Origin: Antedon mediterranea
Lineage: Eukaryota > Echinodermata > Crinoidea > Comatulida > Antedonidae
NCBI RefSeq assembly: GCF_964355755.1
Contig: NC_092674.1
Span: 29,872,001-29,936,000 of the forward strand
Direction: 5' to 3'
DNA: 64,000 nt
Shown here: piece by piece, positions 54,501-64,000 of the stretch
Layout: each line of letters starts with the position of its first letter
Position numbering within the stretch: position 1 is the first letter of the stretch
Program-made: the position numbers and the translations under genes
Notes under the pieces: model-generated
What the model saw: the letters and a program-made list of their open reading frames with translations, nothing else
Database searches by the model: none
What the model was told of the DNA's origin: nothing

Positions 54501-56718
54501 TGGATGTCCAAGATCTCAATGGAAACAGGTAGGTAACGACAAGACTATTTAATTTGTGTTATCAAATTTAATTCCACTAATGGTCTCTCAGGAAATACTA
54601 GTTAAGGAGCATATTATGACTTTTGTGTCTCTTTTTGTAGATTAGTCCGACTCCGCAATCCTTGGGGCTCGTACTCTTGGAAAGGTGATTGGTCGGATCA
54701 GTCGCCCCTCTGGACTGATGAAACGAGAGAGAAGTTGATGCCATTAGGAGCTGCAGAGGGAATCTTTTGGATATCTTTGGAAGATATGATGATGTAAGAT
54801 AATTATCTCATGTCATGACTAAACAGCAAAAATCTTAAAATAACAATAATAATATTAACTTTTTAAATTGTGAACGTATATATGTTTGTGATTAACTATG
54901 AAATGGAATTATAATCAATATTTATTCTTTGAGAAACTATTTGGCCAAATATCCATTGAGACATTGTACAAAATAGTATGTTTACTAGAACCTGTGATGT
55001 ATTTCTTGATCTAGGTATTTTGATAATGTTGACATCTGCAAGGTCAGGAAAGGCTGGTCTGAGGTTCGCTTGTCCAGCTTGTTTCCAAACTTTGCTGGAG
55101 GACCTATGGAAGTTACGATACTCACGATAGATGAGCCAACACAGGCGGATTTCACCCTCTACCAAAAATGGAGGTAATTAGTTAATAATTGCGCAATTTG
55201 TTAGTAACCATAATTATTTTTAAAAAACAATGAAAAGTAATCATTTGTAGAATAAGCACATCATAATATTCATAAACTAAAGCCCTGTCTACACTATCAA
55301 ACTAGTTTGACAAAGAAAGTGAATATGGTAGTGATGTGGCCAAATATTGTAGTGATCATCATGTCCATATATGGGCACATCACATTTTTTGTCATATAAA
55401 GTTTGATAGTGTAGACAAAACAATAACTTTAAAAACTACATTTAGACGAGAAGGTAATGCTGAGCGTGATCCACTCGACCTCTGTATCGTCGTCCTGCGA
55501 ACATCAGGTCATACAACCTCTGGAATGTCAAAGGTCATGACCTTCAATAAACGTCAAATCAGAGCATCTGTTGGTTGTTCAACCGTCCTTCAGAAAGGGA
55601 CATATGTGGTGGTTTGTATGGCGTGTAACCACTGGACAACTGGAGTTAACATGCAAGGTATGTGTGTACAGTAGTTCAGAAGTATATACTATCTTAGAGA
55701 AGGTGGGGATGGGTTATCATTGTTTTTCAACCTTTAATAACTTGTTAAAGCTCTGTCTACACTATCAAACTTTATGTGGCAAAGAAATGATGTTTCTATA
55801 TATGGACATGATGTCAAACTTGTTATTGTTATTATAGACTTTTTTGTGTTGAATCATTAAATGTTCCAGCAGAAATATTACTGGCTATAATTTGAAGATT
55901 AATATTCACATGCACACTACAGTATTTATATTTGTTTTAAAAGGTATGCGAAGTCCAGTTAGGAAAACAGCTTATCCCTCTTACACATTAGCAATACACA
56001 GCAATAGACCTCTAGTTGCTTCTCAGATTCAACCTACAAAAACATGCCTAGCTGATGTAGTGCAGCTACTGGCAGTGCAGAAAGGCAAGAGGCATGAGGT
56101 AAGTAGGTTAATGTAGAAATAGAGTACTAGTTTACTTAGTCTAGGTGATAACCAGGCATTCGGCTTAATTTCATCAGTTATACATTAGATTTCAAGAAAT
56201 GTTAAAAGTGTTAATGTTAATTTTTACAAGCAGAAAAACATTTTGACACCTATGGCGTGTCATACCTTTACTTGAATCACGGAAATCAAATGCTGGTGCT
56301 CGTAAAGGAATACTCTTATATATTCTATTCATTATAACATAATTTTTAAAATATTCTTCTATAGGGACGCGAAGGTGTTACTGTCTATTATCTGGACCAT
56401 GGTTGGGCTGGTCTATTTGTGGTGGCTGAGAATCGTCACCACGACAGGTCATTACATGTTCGCTGTGATTGCACAGACAGCATGAACGTGGTATCGACAA
56501 GAGGTAATTTGGTTACTAAGGATAGAATACCACCTTTACACAGACAAGTTCTCAATGTGTTGACGCAACTAGGAGAAGATGGATTCTCCGTGGTCCACCG
56601 AACAGCGCATCGTCTCTCCACGGCTAAAGACCTCATGGATTGGGCCGAACCACGTGTACAGCATGTACCTGAAATATCGTACGACGTGTTTGGACTTCAC
56701 AGTCCACGCCCTTTGTAG
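48520..56718 (+). CDS. CAPN15: Calpain-15 (small optic lobes/SOLH-type calpain), 12 coding exons
   Basis: Intracellular cysteine protease of the non-classical calpain branch. Exons: 48520-48761, 50511-51906, 52215-52423, 53288-53471, 53712-53856, 54170-54248, 54403-54528, 54641-54793, 55015-55173, 55446-55657, 55944-56098, 56365-56718. They total 3414 nt and 1137 aa (human about 1086). An in-frame TAA at 48511 precedes the start. Residues 1-80 are low-complexity and not conserved. Exon 2 encodes seven RanBP2-type zinc fingers (WxCxxC...CxxC), residues about 112 to 500: WICRHC, WNCRRC, WQCKHC, WSCPAC, WTCNTC, WACRQC, WLCHKC. The protease core has Cys615 in [15 protein letters not shown], His780 in LRPRHSYS and Asn800 in LRNPWG, a complete triad. 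The SOL-homology C-terminus ([27 protein letters not shown]) ends in HSPRPL as in human. No EF hands, as expected. All introns are GT-AG. Confidence 0.96.
48762..50510 (+). other. CAPN15 intron 1
   Basis: GT-AG intron of 1.75 kb, AT-rich. A phrase with AGTACAGATATAGGCTAGGAC and a nearby TATTTCTTCTTGAAGTTCT is repeated in diverged form near 50185-50265 and 50325-50410, a local duplication. No gene or named repeat. Confidence 0.75.
52424..53287 (+). other. CAPN15 intron 3
   Basis: GT-AG intron that splits the codon just after the catalytic Cys (NC-W). AT-rich, nothing recognised. Confidence 0.8.
53478..53606 (+). mobile_element. Foldback MITE, copy 14, abutting the CAPN15 exon 4 donor
   Basis: Starts TTAAAGCTCTGTCTACACTA, six bases after the donor GT (exon ends 53471). 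The right arm is cut off after GGGCACATGACAT. It occupies over half of the 240-bp intron. Confidence 0.87.
55279..55425 (+). mobile_element. Foldback MITE, copy 15
   Basis: In CAPN15 intron 9, 20 bases before the next exon. The left end is intact; the right end is cut to GTGTAGACA. Confidence 0.87.
55747..55825 (-). mobile_element. Foldback MITE, copy 16 (truncated)
   Basis: In CAPN15 intron 10. TTTATG arm first, broken off after ATGGACATGATGTCA. Confidence 0.82.
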
Positions 56719-57960
56719 GCGTGGCCAAAATACACAGTATTAAATTTGTATACCTAAGAGAGAGTTTTTATTGCAGATTTTGAACAAACCAAGCATTTTT
56801 AAATATTTTATCTTATCTCATTGTAGTATTTCTTAACTCATTTAAGTAGTTAAGCTAAGATTTGAATGTGAATTTTTTAACATAGATTTATTTTATTTGA
56901 GTTACATAATCATTCCTCTCATTTATGGTGCTTATTTTATTACTTAATTGTTGCTTAACTTCCAAATAGATATTCTTTATGCAACAATTCCTCCATATTA
57001 TTAGACGGATAAGATTTCTAAGTATTTGTACCCAGGGTATTATATAGTAATCCCAGGTTGGTATTTATAGCCATGTGCTTTCCTAATTTTACATTTTTAA
57101 GCATTTATTTTTATCATCAGTACTTAATACGATATATATTTAGTCTGTACTTAATGTGATTTACTTACTTTCATAATATCATTGTTTTAAACTCGTAGGT
57201 TACAATTTCTTTTTCTATTCACAAAAGATGAATGTATTCTAATGTTCATGAAACCTCAACCATAAATGGCTGAAACAATGTATCTATTTTCATAGAATAA
57301 TATAAGAAAATCATATCTGTTAAAACATACATTTAGTTTAAAGATAAACATCTTCATAAGGAAAATTAGACTTGCTCCAACTCCAAGTCTGTATTTATTG
57401 TCTTTTTATGTCATTCCACACGTCGTCGTTTGGATTTTTGTCTGAAAATACTCAAGTAATACACATATGAAACGCCATATGTGCAAAAATATTTATATTT
57501 TTAGTAATATTAAAACAAAACTCTGACCAGACTAAAGGAAAATGAACTCAAATGTATTAAATGAAATTATTTCAAAATAGATGATTTTAGTTTTTGTTTC
57601 AATGTAGTGTTGTCACTGCACGGTAGGTGACTCCAATCATAGAGATATTAGTGAGGTCAAAGGCGAACTTGATAGTACTTTAAATTGAATATTTTCAATT
57701 ATATTAAGCTAAATTATATTAATATATTATTATTCATCATCATAATACATTACTAATATAAACTGATGTGTCTTGACTTGCAATTGGCTGAATCATGATA
57801 TCAATGTGAACATTCCTTTCTGATTGACAATAAATGTGCAACATTGTAATTAGTAGTCTGTTATTAAGAAGTGCTTTGATTGTGCAATTGTTAAATGTAT
57901 ATATATTTTTTTATTAATTAGTTTTTTTTGGTCAGATTAATAAAATAAAATTTGGATTTG
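56719..57960 (+). other. CAPN15 3' UTR and downstream
   Basis: AT-rich and non-coding. AATAAA signals lie at 57829-57834, 57939-57944 and 57944-57949. The last pair, after TTTTTTGGTCAG, is a plausible end, giving a 3' UTR of about 1.2 kb. Earlier ends are possible. Confidence 0.5.
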
Positions 57961-58177
57961 TAAAAATAACATGTGTTTAATGCGTTCTATACTGATCACT
58001 ATTTTAAGCCATTTAACAATTATGTAGCAGATTTTTTTTTAATTAAATCAAATGTTTGTTATTTATAGGTGCAAGTTATCAACAATCGACTTTGAAATGT
58101 CAATAATTTACCAGAACATTCACTTCCAAAAGATAAAGGTAAACTTTTCTTCCAAAATAAAAAATCAAAACAGATTA

Positions 58178-58293
58178 CAGTGGCGGATCCAGGATTTTGA
58201 AATAGGAGGGGTTCGGGGCCTAAAAGTAGTGAAATGAAGGACTGAGCTTCATTTGATGTCCTATCAATATATGGGCCATTGGATCCACCACAG
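58178..58293 (+). mobile_element. Short MITE with CAGTGGCGGATCCA ends
   Basis: The left end CAGTGGCGGATCCAGGATTT and right end TTGGATCCACCACAG form inverted termini over 116 bp. GATTA flanks both sides. CAGTGGCGGATCCA-type ends are known from widespread hAT-like elements in animals; the assignment is from memory. Confidence 0.65.
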
Positions 58294-58493
58294 GATTAAT
58301 TAAACATTGTAAAGTATAATTATTTCATAGATTACAGTTAGTTTTAATTTAATTGTTAAGGGAGATCTCAATATTTGTATTTAATATATTTTCTAATCAA
58401 AAGCAAGTAAATGTGTGGTAATTGCATCTCATTTCTCATTATTTTTATTCTGTGTGCACTCCTACTAGAGCAAAATGGCATTTCCTATTATTC

Positions 58494-58605
58494 TTAAGCT
58501 CTGTCTGTGCTATCAAACTAGTGTGATGTGCCCAAATATGGTAATGATATGACATTATCATGTCCATAAATGATCAAATAAAGTGTGACAGTGTAGACAG
58601 AGCTG
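58494..58605 (+). mobile_element. Foldback MITE, copy 17
   Basis: The only copy outside an intron. Both termini present; both inner arms shortened. Confidence 0.85.
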
Positions 58606-58964
58606 AATTCTTTGTGGATTCCCATAGTTACTGGAACAATTATGAGTGAACCTGATGATGCATAATAAAGTAATAGAACTCCAACCATTATATTTGGCCC
58701 CAAAGTTTATTGTGTTTACACAAGTTACCATGACGATAAAAATCATCTGGGCAGAAACAGAAATCTTAATAATGTACATAAAGTTGAATATATTTTTAAA
58801 AATGATACATTCTGAATACATAAATTATATTTTTTAGTAAAGACTAAAGCAAGTGCTGTATACAATTTGATATGACTGATTTGATATGACTATAACGTAA
58901 TTAATCCACAATCTTGAGTAGCCATGTTTTAAGAAAAATTAAATTGTAATCATATAATCTCAAT

Positions 58965-59440
58965 AAAGCAAATGCTGGTCTGTACAATTTGCTACGGTTA
59001 TTACTGAGAGAGCCTAATCACAAGCTTGAGATGCTGATGTTTTATTAAAGCAAATGCTGATCTGTACAATTTGCTTCGGTTATTACTGAGAGAGCCTAAT
59101 CACAAGCTTGAGATGCTGATGTTTTAAAGCAAATGCTGATCTGTACAATTTGCTTCGGTTATTACTGAGAGAGCCTAATCACAAGCTTGAGATGCTGATG
59201 TTTTAAAGCAAATGCTGATCTGTACAATTTGCTTCGGTTATTACTGAGAGAGCCTAATCACAAGCTTGAGATGCTGATGTTTTAAAGCAAATGCTGGTCT
59301 GTACAATTTGCTACGGTTATTACTGAGAGAGCCTAATCAGAAGCTTAAGATGCCGATGTTTTAAAGCAAATGCTGATCTGTACAATTTGCTTCGGTTATT
59401 ACTGAGAGAGCCTAATCACAAGCTTAAGATGTTTTAAGAA
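58965..59440 (+). repeat. Six tandem ~79-82 bp repeats
   Basis: Units begin AAAGCAAATGCTGRTCTGTA, CAATTTGCTWCGGTTATTAC and continue TGAGAGAGCCTAATCACAAG. The array is bracketed by a direct repeat of AAAATTGTAATCATATAATC-like sequence (about 58935 and 59443). It ends about 55 bases before the LRRC59 stop codon on the opposite strand, so it lies in that gene's 3' UTR. Confidence 0.94.
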
Positions 59441-59495
59441 AAATAAAATTGTAATCATATAATCTAAAATATTTGTTATTTACAATTCTGATGCT

Positions 59496-61797
59496 TTAAG
59501 AGATGCCAGCTTGTTTTGCAACTTTTTGTATATACTTGTGAAGTTGGTCAACATAACCATTGAATACACGACAGTCGGAAAGGTTACTGTGGCTGTCGCA
59601 GTAGAAAAAAATTCCTATCAGCATCGCAACAAGTAGAAAAATGATGCTGACTAAAATGGACCAACATGAAACCCCTGATTTTGTATACTGCTTGTTATCG
59701 ATTGATGTATCACCATTCCCTTCATAGCTTGTATCTTCTGTGGAATAAAAAATTGGAGTAGTAAGGATTGAATTTAGTATCAGTGGAGTAACGCAGCCCG
59801 TATCCAGGGGGGGGGGGGGGTGCGTTGGGTGCAGACGCACCCCCCAAGTCCCAAAAGGTCCACTATTTCCTCGATTGGTATTTTTTCTTGTCTTGTTTAA
59901 CTAAAGACAATATCATTATATATATACAAAATTTACATTATCAATGGTATCTCTTGGATATCTCTATTGTGCAAGCTTGTAGCAATTTCCAAAAAAAACC
60001 TTTTTCCTGAAGTGCCCATTTTCAAACTATAGGGACAAGAAGCAGTGAAGTGATGATAAAGTTTAAATAAAGTACTGTAAAGAGTAGAACAGTAATTCGT
60101 ACCATCATTTTCTGCATCTGCTTGCATCTCTTCCAGTCTTCTCTCAGCCTCTTGCTCTTCATACAATCTTCGTCTCATCTCTTTTTCTTCCATTTTTTGC
60201 TTCTTTTTAAGTTCTCTCTGTTTTTCATCTTCTTTTTTCTTCAGTTTGTCTGTCTTTGCTTGTTGCTCTTTAATGTAATATAAAAATGATTTTAATATTA
60301 TTACAGTATTAATAAATCTCTGTATGAACTTTTAAGTATTTTTATCAACATAATTTGGAAAACCATATTCTCAGGTGAAACCAAAATTACAAAGCAAAAA
60401 GGTAAATTGAAAATGAGTGTTATTAGCTTAAGATCATTTCTCCCACTTAGAAATAATAATTATCCTTTAAAAGCTAACCTTTTAACATTTGCAATTCTTT
60501 TTGTCGTTCTTTTTCGGTCTCTGTTTTCTTATTTTTCATATAAGCTAGAACCTATCGAGACAAAACAACAGAAAATGAATGAATCTTTCATAAGAGTGGT
60601 AAATTAAAGAGTACCTGTAATAAAATAAGTTTTCTATGCAAAGTGAAATATATTTGCTCAATACCTAAAATAAAAATTACTCAACTTAACAGTCCTGTGG
60701 ATTGAAAAGCACAGCCTGAGTGAATGTACATGAACATTCAGTTGTAAATTTACTTAAAGGTATTTTATTGTGTATTTCAAACTAATTAATGCGTAAACTT
60801 AATTAAACAGTACACTTTACCCTTGTTGCACATATTTTGCACTCTTTATCATTCAGACAATCTCCTACTACTCTTCTTAATGATTCTTCTAGCGGGTTCT
60901 CCTTCATATCTAGCCATCGCAGCGCTTTCAACTGAGCAAAGCTTGTTGGCAATGTTCTTATTTTGTTACCAAGTAGATCTAAGTGTTGAAGTTTTGGTAA
61001 GTTACCGATACCATTTGGTAAGCCGGTGAGTTGGTTCTTACTCAGATCTAGTTTGATGATATGTGATAGTAGTCCTATATTATCCTTGAATATAAAATAA
61101 AAGTTATGAACATTTCTAACAAATAATTTATGTGAAAAATTAAATTGATTAAATTACTAATAATAAAAATTTATAACCATGTTTTAAAAAAAATCTTACC
61201 GGTAAAGTCTGCAGCTGGTTGCAAGACAAGTCAATCACAGTTGCTTTTGGGAGGGCAGCCTAAAATCAAAGAAATCAATTTTGTTATTCTTGCTTGCTTC
61301 TCTTTCATTTGTTGGGAAAACAAAGATTTTTAATGAGTATTGATCGATTGATTGATTATCCATGACCATGTCTATATGCATATAATTAAATTTTTATATT
61401 CAATATAAATAATTGATAGAATTTATAAATATTTTCAACGTTCAGACGGGATCACCATGAACACTTTCTTTTTTGAACTTGTAGAAATGTTCTACGTTGT
61501 TGTTTTTATATTTGATAATATGGTGAGGGAATTCCCAAATTCATTAATCCGCTCACCTCTCTCAACTGGAAACCTTTCAACCAATCAAAATAAAAAAATG
61601 GAACTGATGTAGACCAAACATGTTGATTATCGAATGCTGTTCAATATGTTTTGTATGTTGTTTACTGAGCTGTTAAAAGTTTCAGTTGAGGAATACTAGC
61701 TTACCAATTCCTTTACTGGCACTTTTGTCAGGTTACCCATACTCAAATCCAACTCTTCTCCATCCAACTTATCCTTTAGATTGTCTTTAACAGGCAT
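59496..61797 (-). CDS. LRRC59: Leucine-rich repeat-containing protein 59, 6 coding exons
   Basis: Tail-anchored-like ER and nuclear-envelope protein; in vertebrates it is ribosome-associated (p34) and linked to nuclear import of FGF1. Exons in transcript order: 61797-61705, 61259-61200, 61084-60821, 60551-60479, 60267-60103, 59737-59496. They total 897 nt and 298 aa (human 307). Residues about 15-125 are leucine-rich repeats ([52 protein letters not shown]). A Cys-containing cap follows ([15 protein letters not shown]), then a highly charged coiled coil (about 140-215, rich in E/K/R/Q). One membrane segment ([20 protein letters not shown], about 244-263) precedes a short luminal tail ending KQAGIS. 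All introns are GT-AG with matching phases. The gene converges on CAPN15. Confidence 0.95.
59805..59840 (+). other. G-run and GCGTTGGGTGCAGACGCACC hairpin
   Basis: A run of about 13 G (59808-59820) is followed by GTGCGTTGGGTGCAGACGCAC, which folds. It lies in LRRC59 intron 5. It is probably a transposon remnant (CAGTGGAGTAACG just before). Confidence 0.5.
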
Positions 61798-62400
61798 TTT
61801 AACTAATTTTCTCTACTACTACTCTGCAAAACAACACTTACACGTCAGTCCAAATAAAAAGTGAAACGCCTCAGTGCATTCCACGTGTGAGTGTCAAAGT
61901 GCAGGATTTGGACGAAACCAAATTCATAATGTGAAATAACTATATTATCTTTAAAGTTTAGATAGATGTAAAATCTATCAGTATTGCTGTAAATTTGCTC
62001 TTTTGATATCCGATGATAATACGTATTTACAAAGTACAATGAAACAATAATGGTTTTTGTTATTTTTATTTGGAAAATTACCCAACTAGTTCTCGATACG
62101 ACTCTATCATCAATAGGTTGGCCTAGTTTTTTTAAACAGGCCTTTTTGCATTCAACTGTGTCAAAGGTCAATGCTTATGCAATAATGTGTGCCGATCAAG
62201 TTTTTTTTATCGTTTTTGAGCACACGACGAGAAGAATAATAACCTAAATGTAATACAAGTTATGTCAGTAGTTTGTCAAGTAAATATATTACTTATTGTT
62301 TAATATGGTGAGTAATTATATTGTATGTGTTATTTATAAGATCCTAGGCCTACCTAGGCCTATTAGTAAATCACATTTCAGCGCTAGCCTAGGCCCATGC
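61798..62400 (-). promoter_or_regulatory. LRRC59 5' UTR and upstream region
   Basis: No coding exon is seen upstream of the ATG. On the minus strand GGACTGACGTGTAAGTG at about 61835-61855 has a TGACG word, and CACGTG-like CCACGTGTG lies at about 61880. The transcription start is not visible. AGGCCTA words cluster near 62345-62395. Confidence 0.35.
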
Positions 62401-62474
62401 ATGGAATAACATGTGGGCATACAAAAAAGTTACAGCATCGCCATGAGAGGGCTTAGTTTAGGTCCATCTCGGCC

Positions 62475-64000
62475 GCCGACAACCTCGGCCGCCGGTTACA
62501 GAACGCGATATTGTATGGAGCGCCAAAAGTGCCTGTTATGATAGTGTAATAGTGACGACGTGGAATTACAGTCGAAGCGGCCGCCAACAAAAGCGGCTGC
62601 TAGTTCAATAACGGTAATCTGTATGGAACGCCCTGCCTGTGCGCTTTGATTGTCGTTGTTTTGTAATCTTAGATATATAATGCAATACTGTAGAAAGATT
62701 CGATAGTATGTAAATGAGATATAAAGATTCGGCAATACCGTACGTAAATTATTAATGCAATACTGTATAAAGATTCGATAGTATGTAAATGAGATATTAA
62801 GATTCGGCAATACCGTACGTAAATTATTAATGCAATACTGCATAAAGATTCGATAGTATGTAAATGAGATATAAAGATTCGGCAATACCGTACGTGAATT
62901 ATTAATACAATACTGTATAAAGATTCGATAGTATGTAAATGAGATATTAAGATTCGGCAATACCACCGTACGTACCGCTGACGGGGTTTCCCCTTTTTAA
63001 AAAAAACGCACTTATTAGTGTGTCAAATCATGGACAGGTAAAGATGACATCTATTACTAATAACCATACGTTTGAAACGTCTATAGGAGGCTTCTTGCAC
63101 GTGTTTTTGTGAAACGATCCAATGAGCTATGCTCGACGCGATTATGAGATCATGTTCCGAATATGAGCACTGTTTCTATAATTTGACAGTAGGATTTATA
63201 TATAATTTACGTATATACGTCGACGATACTATAGATTTTAATTTGAAAAATCTTTTATTTCTTCATTTATAATAATCATTTAATGTAAATAATTAAGTGC
63301 AACTTAGTGTCTCACATTCATACGCCGTTCGTAAATCTAAATGTTTAAATATCAGTACAGATTACCTCTTTGAGAATCGTGTCCACCTTATCCATACATT
63401 ATTCTCACGTCTATCATTAATTGTACATCATAGTCCTACTATAGGGCCGGTAGATTGATTTATAACGGCATAGTATCTACATATTTTATTATTATCCCAA
63501 AACCATGCTCACTTCAGAGTGGCGGATATCGAATGCAAAAATCATCATCCATGCATCATCTTCCTTTATTGCATAAACCTCCTAAGCCACCCCTAAGCTG
63601 GTATAGAACGAGTTTCGTAATTAACTGTGATTAAAAAATACGCAATAGGCGCGTCTACTTGTTTAACTATTACATTATTATTTATTATTTTCAAAACTTT
63701 AAATAGTGGCATGCCAATCTTTTCAAAAACTTGCACAATATTCAATAAAACAAAAACAAAACATTTTTAAAACAATTTTCTAAAAGAACACATTACACTT
63801 CATTAAAACCTGTAAGATAAAATGAAAACACAAATTATTTATAAATAATGAGATAATATTTATATTTACTGTACTTAAAAAATAACGATCGAGGTTAAAA
63901 ATAATGTCAAATAGTAGGCCTATTATTAGAAATTCTAATATTCAAAATTAACTGAAAACATAATGAGCGTTTTCATTAAAAATTTATCTAATGCGCCATA
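62475..64000 (-). mobile_element. Second member of the box-armed element family, partial
   Basis: It starts with CTCGGCCGCCG boxes (62467 on) and a GTATGGAGCGCC spacer, then GCGGCCGCC and GTATGGAACGCC, parallel in layout to the arms of the 5814-7775 element but with a different box. It continues with a 75-bp tandem array. From about 63000 to the window end it is the inverse of roughly 5960-6935 (e.g. CGTAATTAACTGTGATTAAA, TTATTTATAAATAATGAGAT). The other end lies outside the window. No transposase ORF. Confidence 0.78.
62681..62975 (+). repeat. Four tandem 75-bp repeats
   Basis: Units TGCAATACTGTATAAAGATT, CGATAGTATGTAAATGAGAT, ATTAAGATTCGGCAATACCG, TACGTAAATTATTAA start near 62681, 62756, 62831 and 62906. 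The unit length is a multiple of three, so a long reverse-strand ORF (156 codons) opens across it by chance. Confidence 0.96.

Noticed and set aside
62496-62966. 156-codon minus-strand ORF with repeated SFTYYRIF
   Set aside because: Produced by a 75-bp tandem repeat whose length is a multiple of three.

Overview
This is a eukaryotic, AT-rich window with long introns. It holds four conserved animal genes, each rebuilt exon by exon with reading frame kept across every splice junction, plus one small two-exon candidate gene. The organism is probably a marine invertebrate deuterostome, most likely an echinoderm. That is inferred from the vertebrate-like gene structures, the dense small DNA-transposon and tandem-repeat load and the frequent AGGCCTA words. 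It is not proven.

Layout. (1) 546-16321, + strand: OGT, the O-GlcNAc transferase, 18 coding exons, 1022 aa. (2) 17806-22269, + strand: a weakly supported 61-aa two-exon gene of unknown function. (3) 22461-47552, - strand: a GAB1/GAB2-type docking adaptor, 6 coding exons, 776 aa, with a 21.7 kb first intron full of repeats. (4) 48520-56718, + strand: CAPN15 (small optic lobes/SOLH calpain), 12 coding exons, 1137 aa, seven zinc fingers. (5) 59496-61797, - strand: LRRC59, 6 coding exons, 298 aa. OGT and GAB converge, GAB and CAPN15 diverge from a gap of about 1 kb that looks like a shared promoter, and CAPN15 and LRRC59 converge. No pathway or operon logic links the genes; the neighbourhood is ordinary.

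The non-coding space is dominated by mobile DNA. One foldback MITE family (ends TAAAGCTCTGTCTACACTAT) has about 17 copies, nearly all in introns and two of them starting 5-6 bases after a splice donor. In OGT intron 5 one MITE is split by a 3.3 kb element with CAGGGCATCA ends and a 6-bp target duplication, and that element contains another with about 150-bp inverted arms carrying five GAAATCGGTCGCG boxes each. The roughly 1 kb core of the inner element recurs inverted at 63.0-64.0 kb with different arms. GAB intron 1 carries a Harbinger-like element with 13 ATACGGTAT/ATACCGTAT boxes, an ~0.8 kb minisatellite, an ~11-copy 55-bp array and other arrays.

Two introns (OGT intron 11 and GAB intron 2) need GC-AG splicing to keep frame. 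I saw no rRNA, functional tRNA, CRISPR or prokaryotic features, and no convincing new molecular system. The most unusual material is the nested transposons and their box-rich arms.
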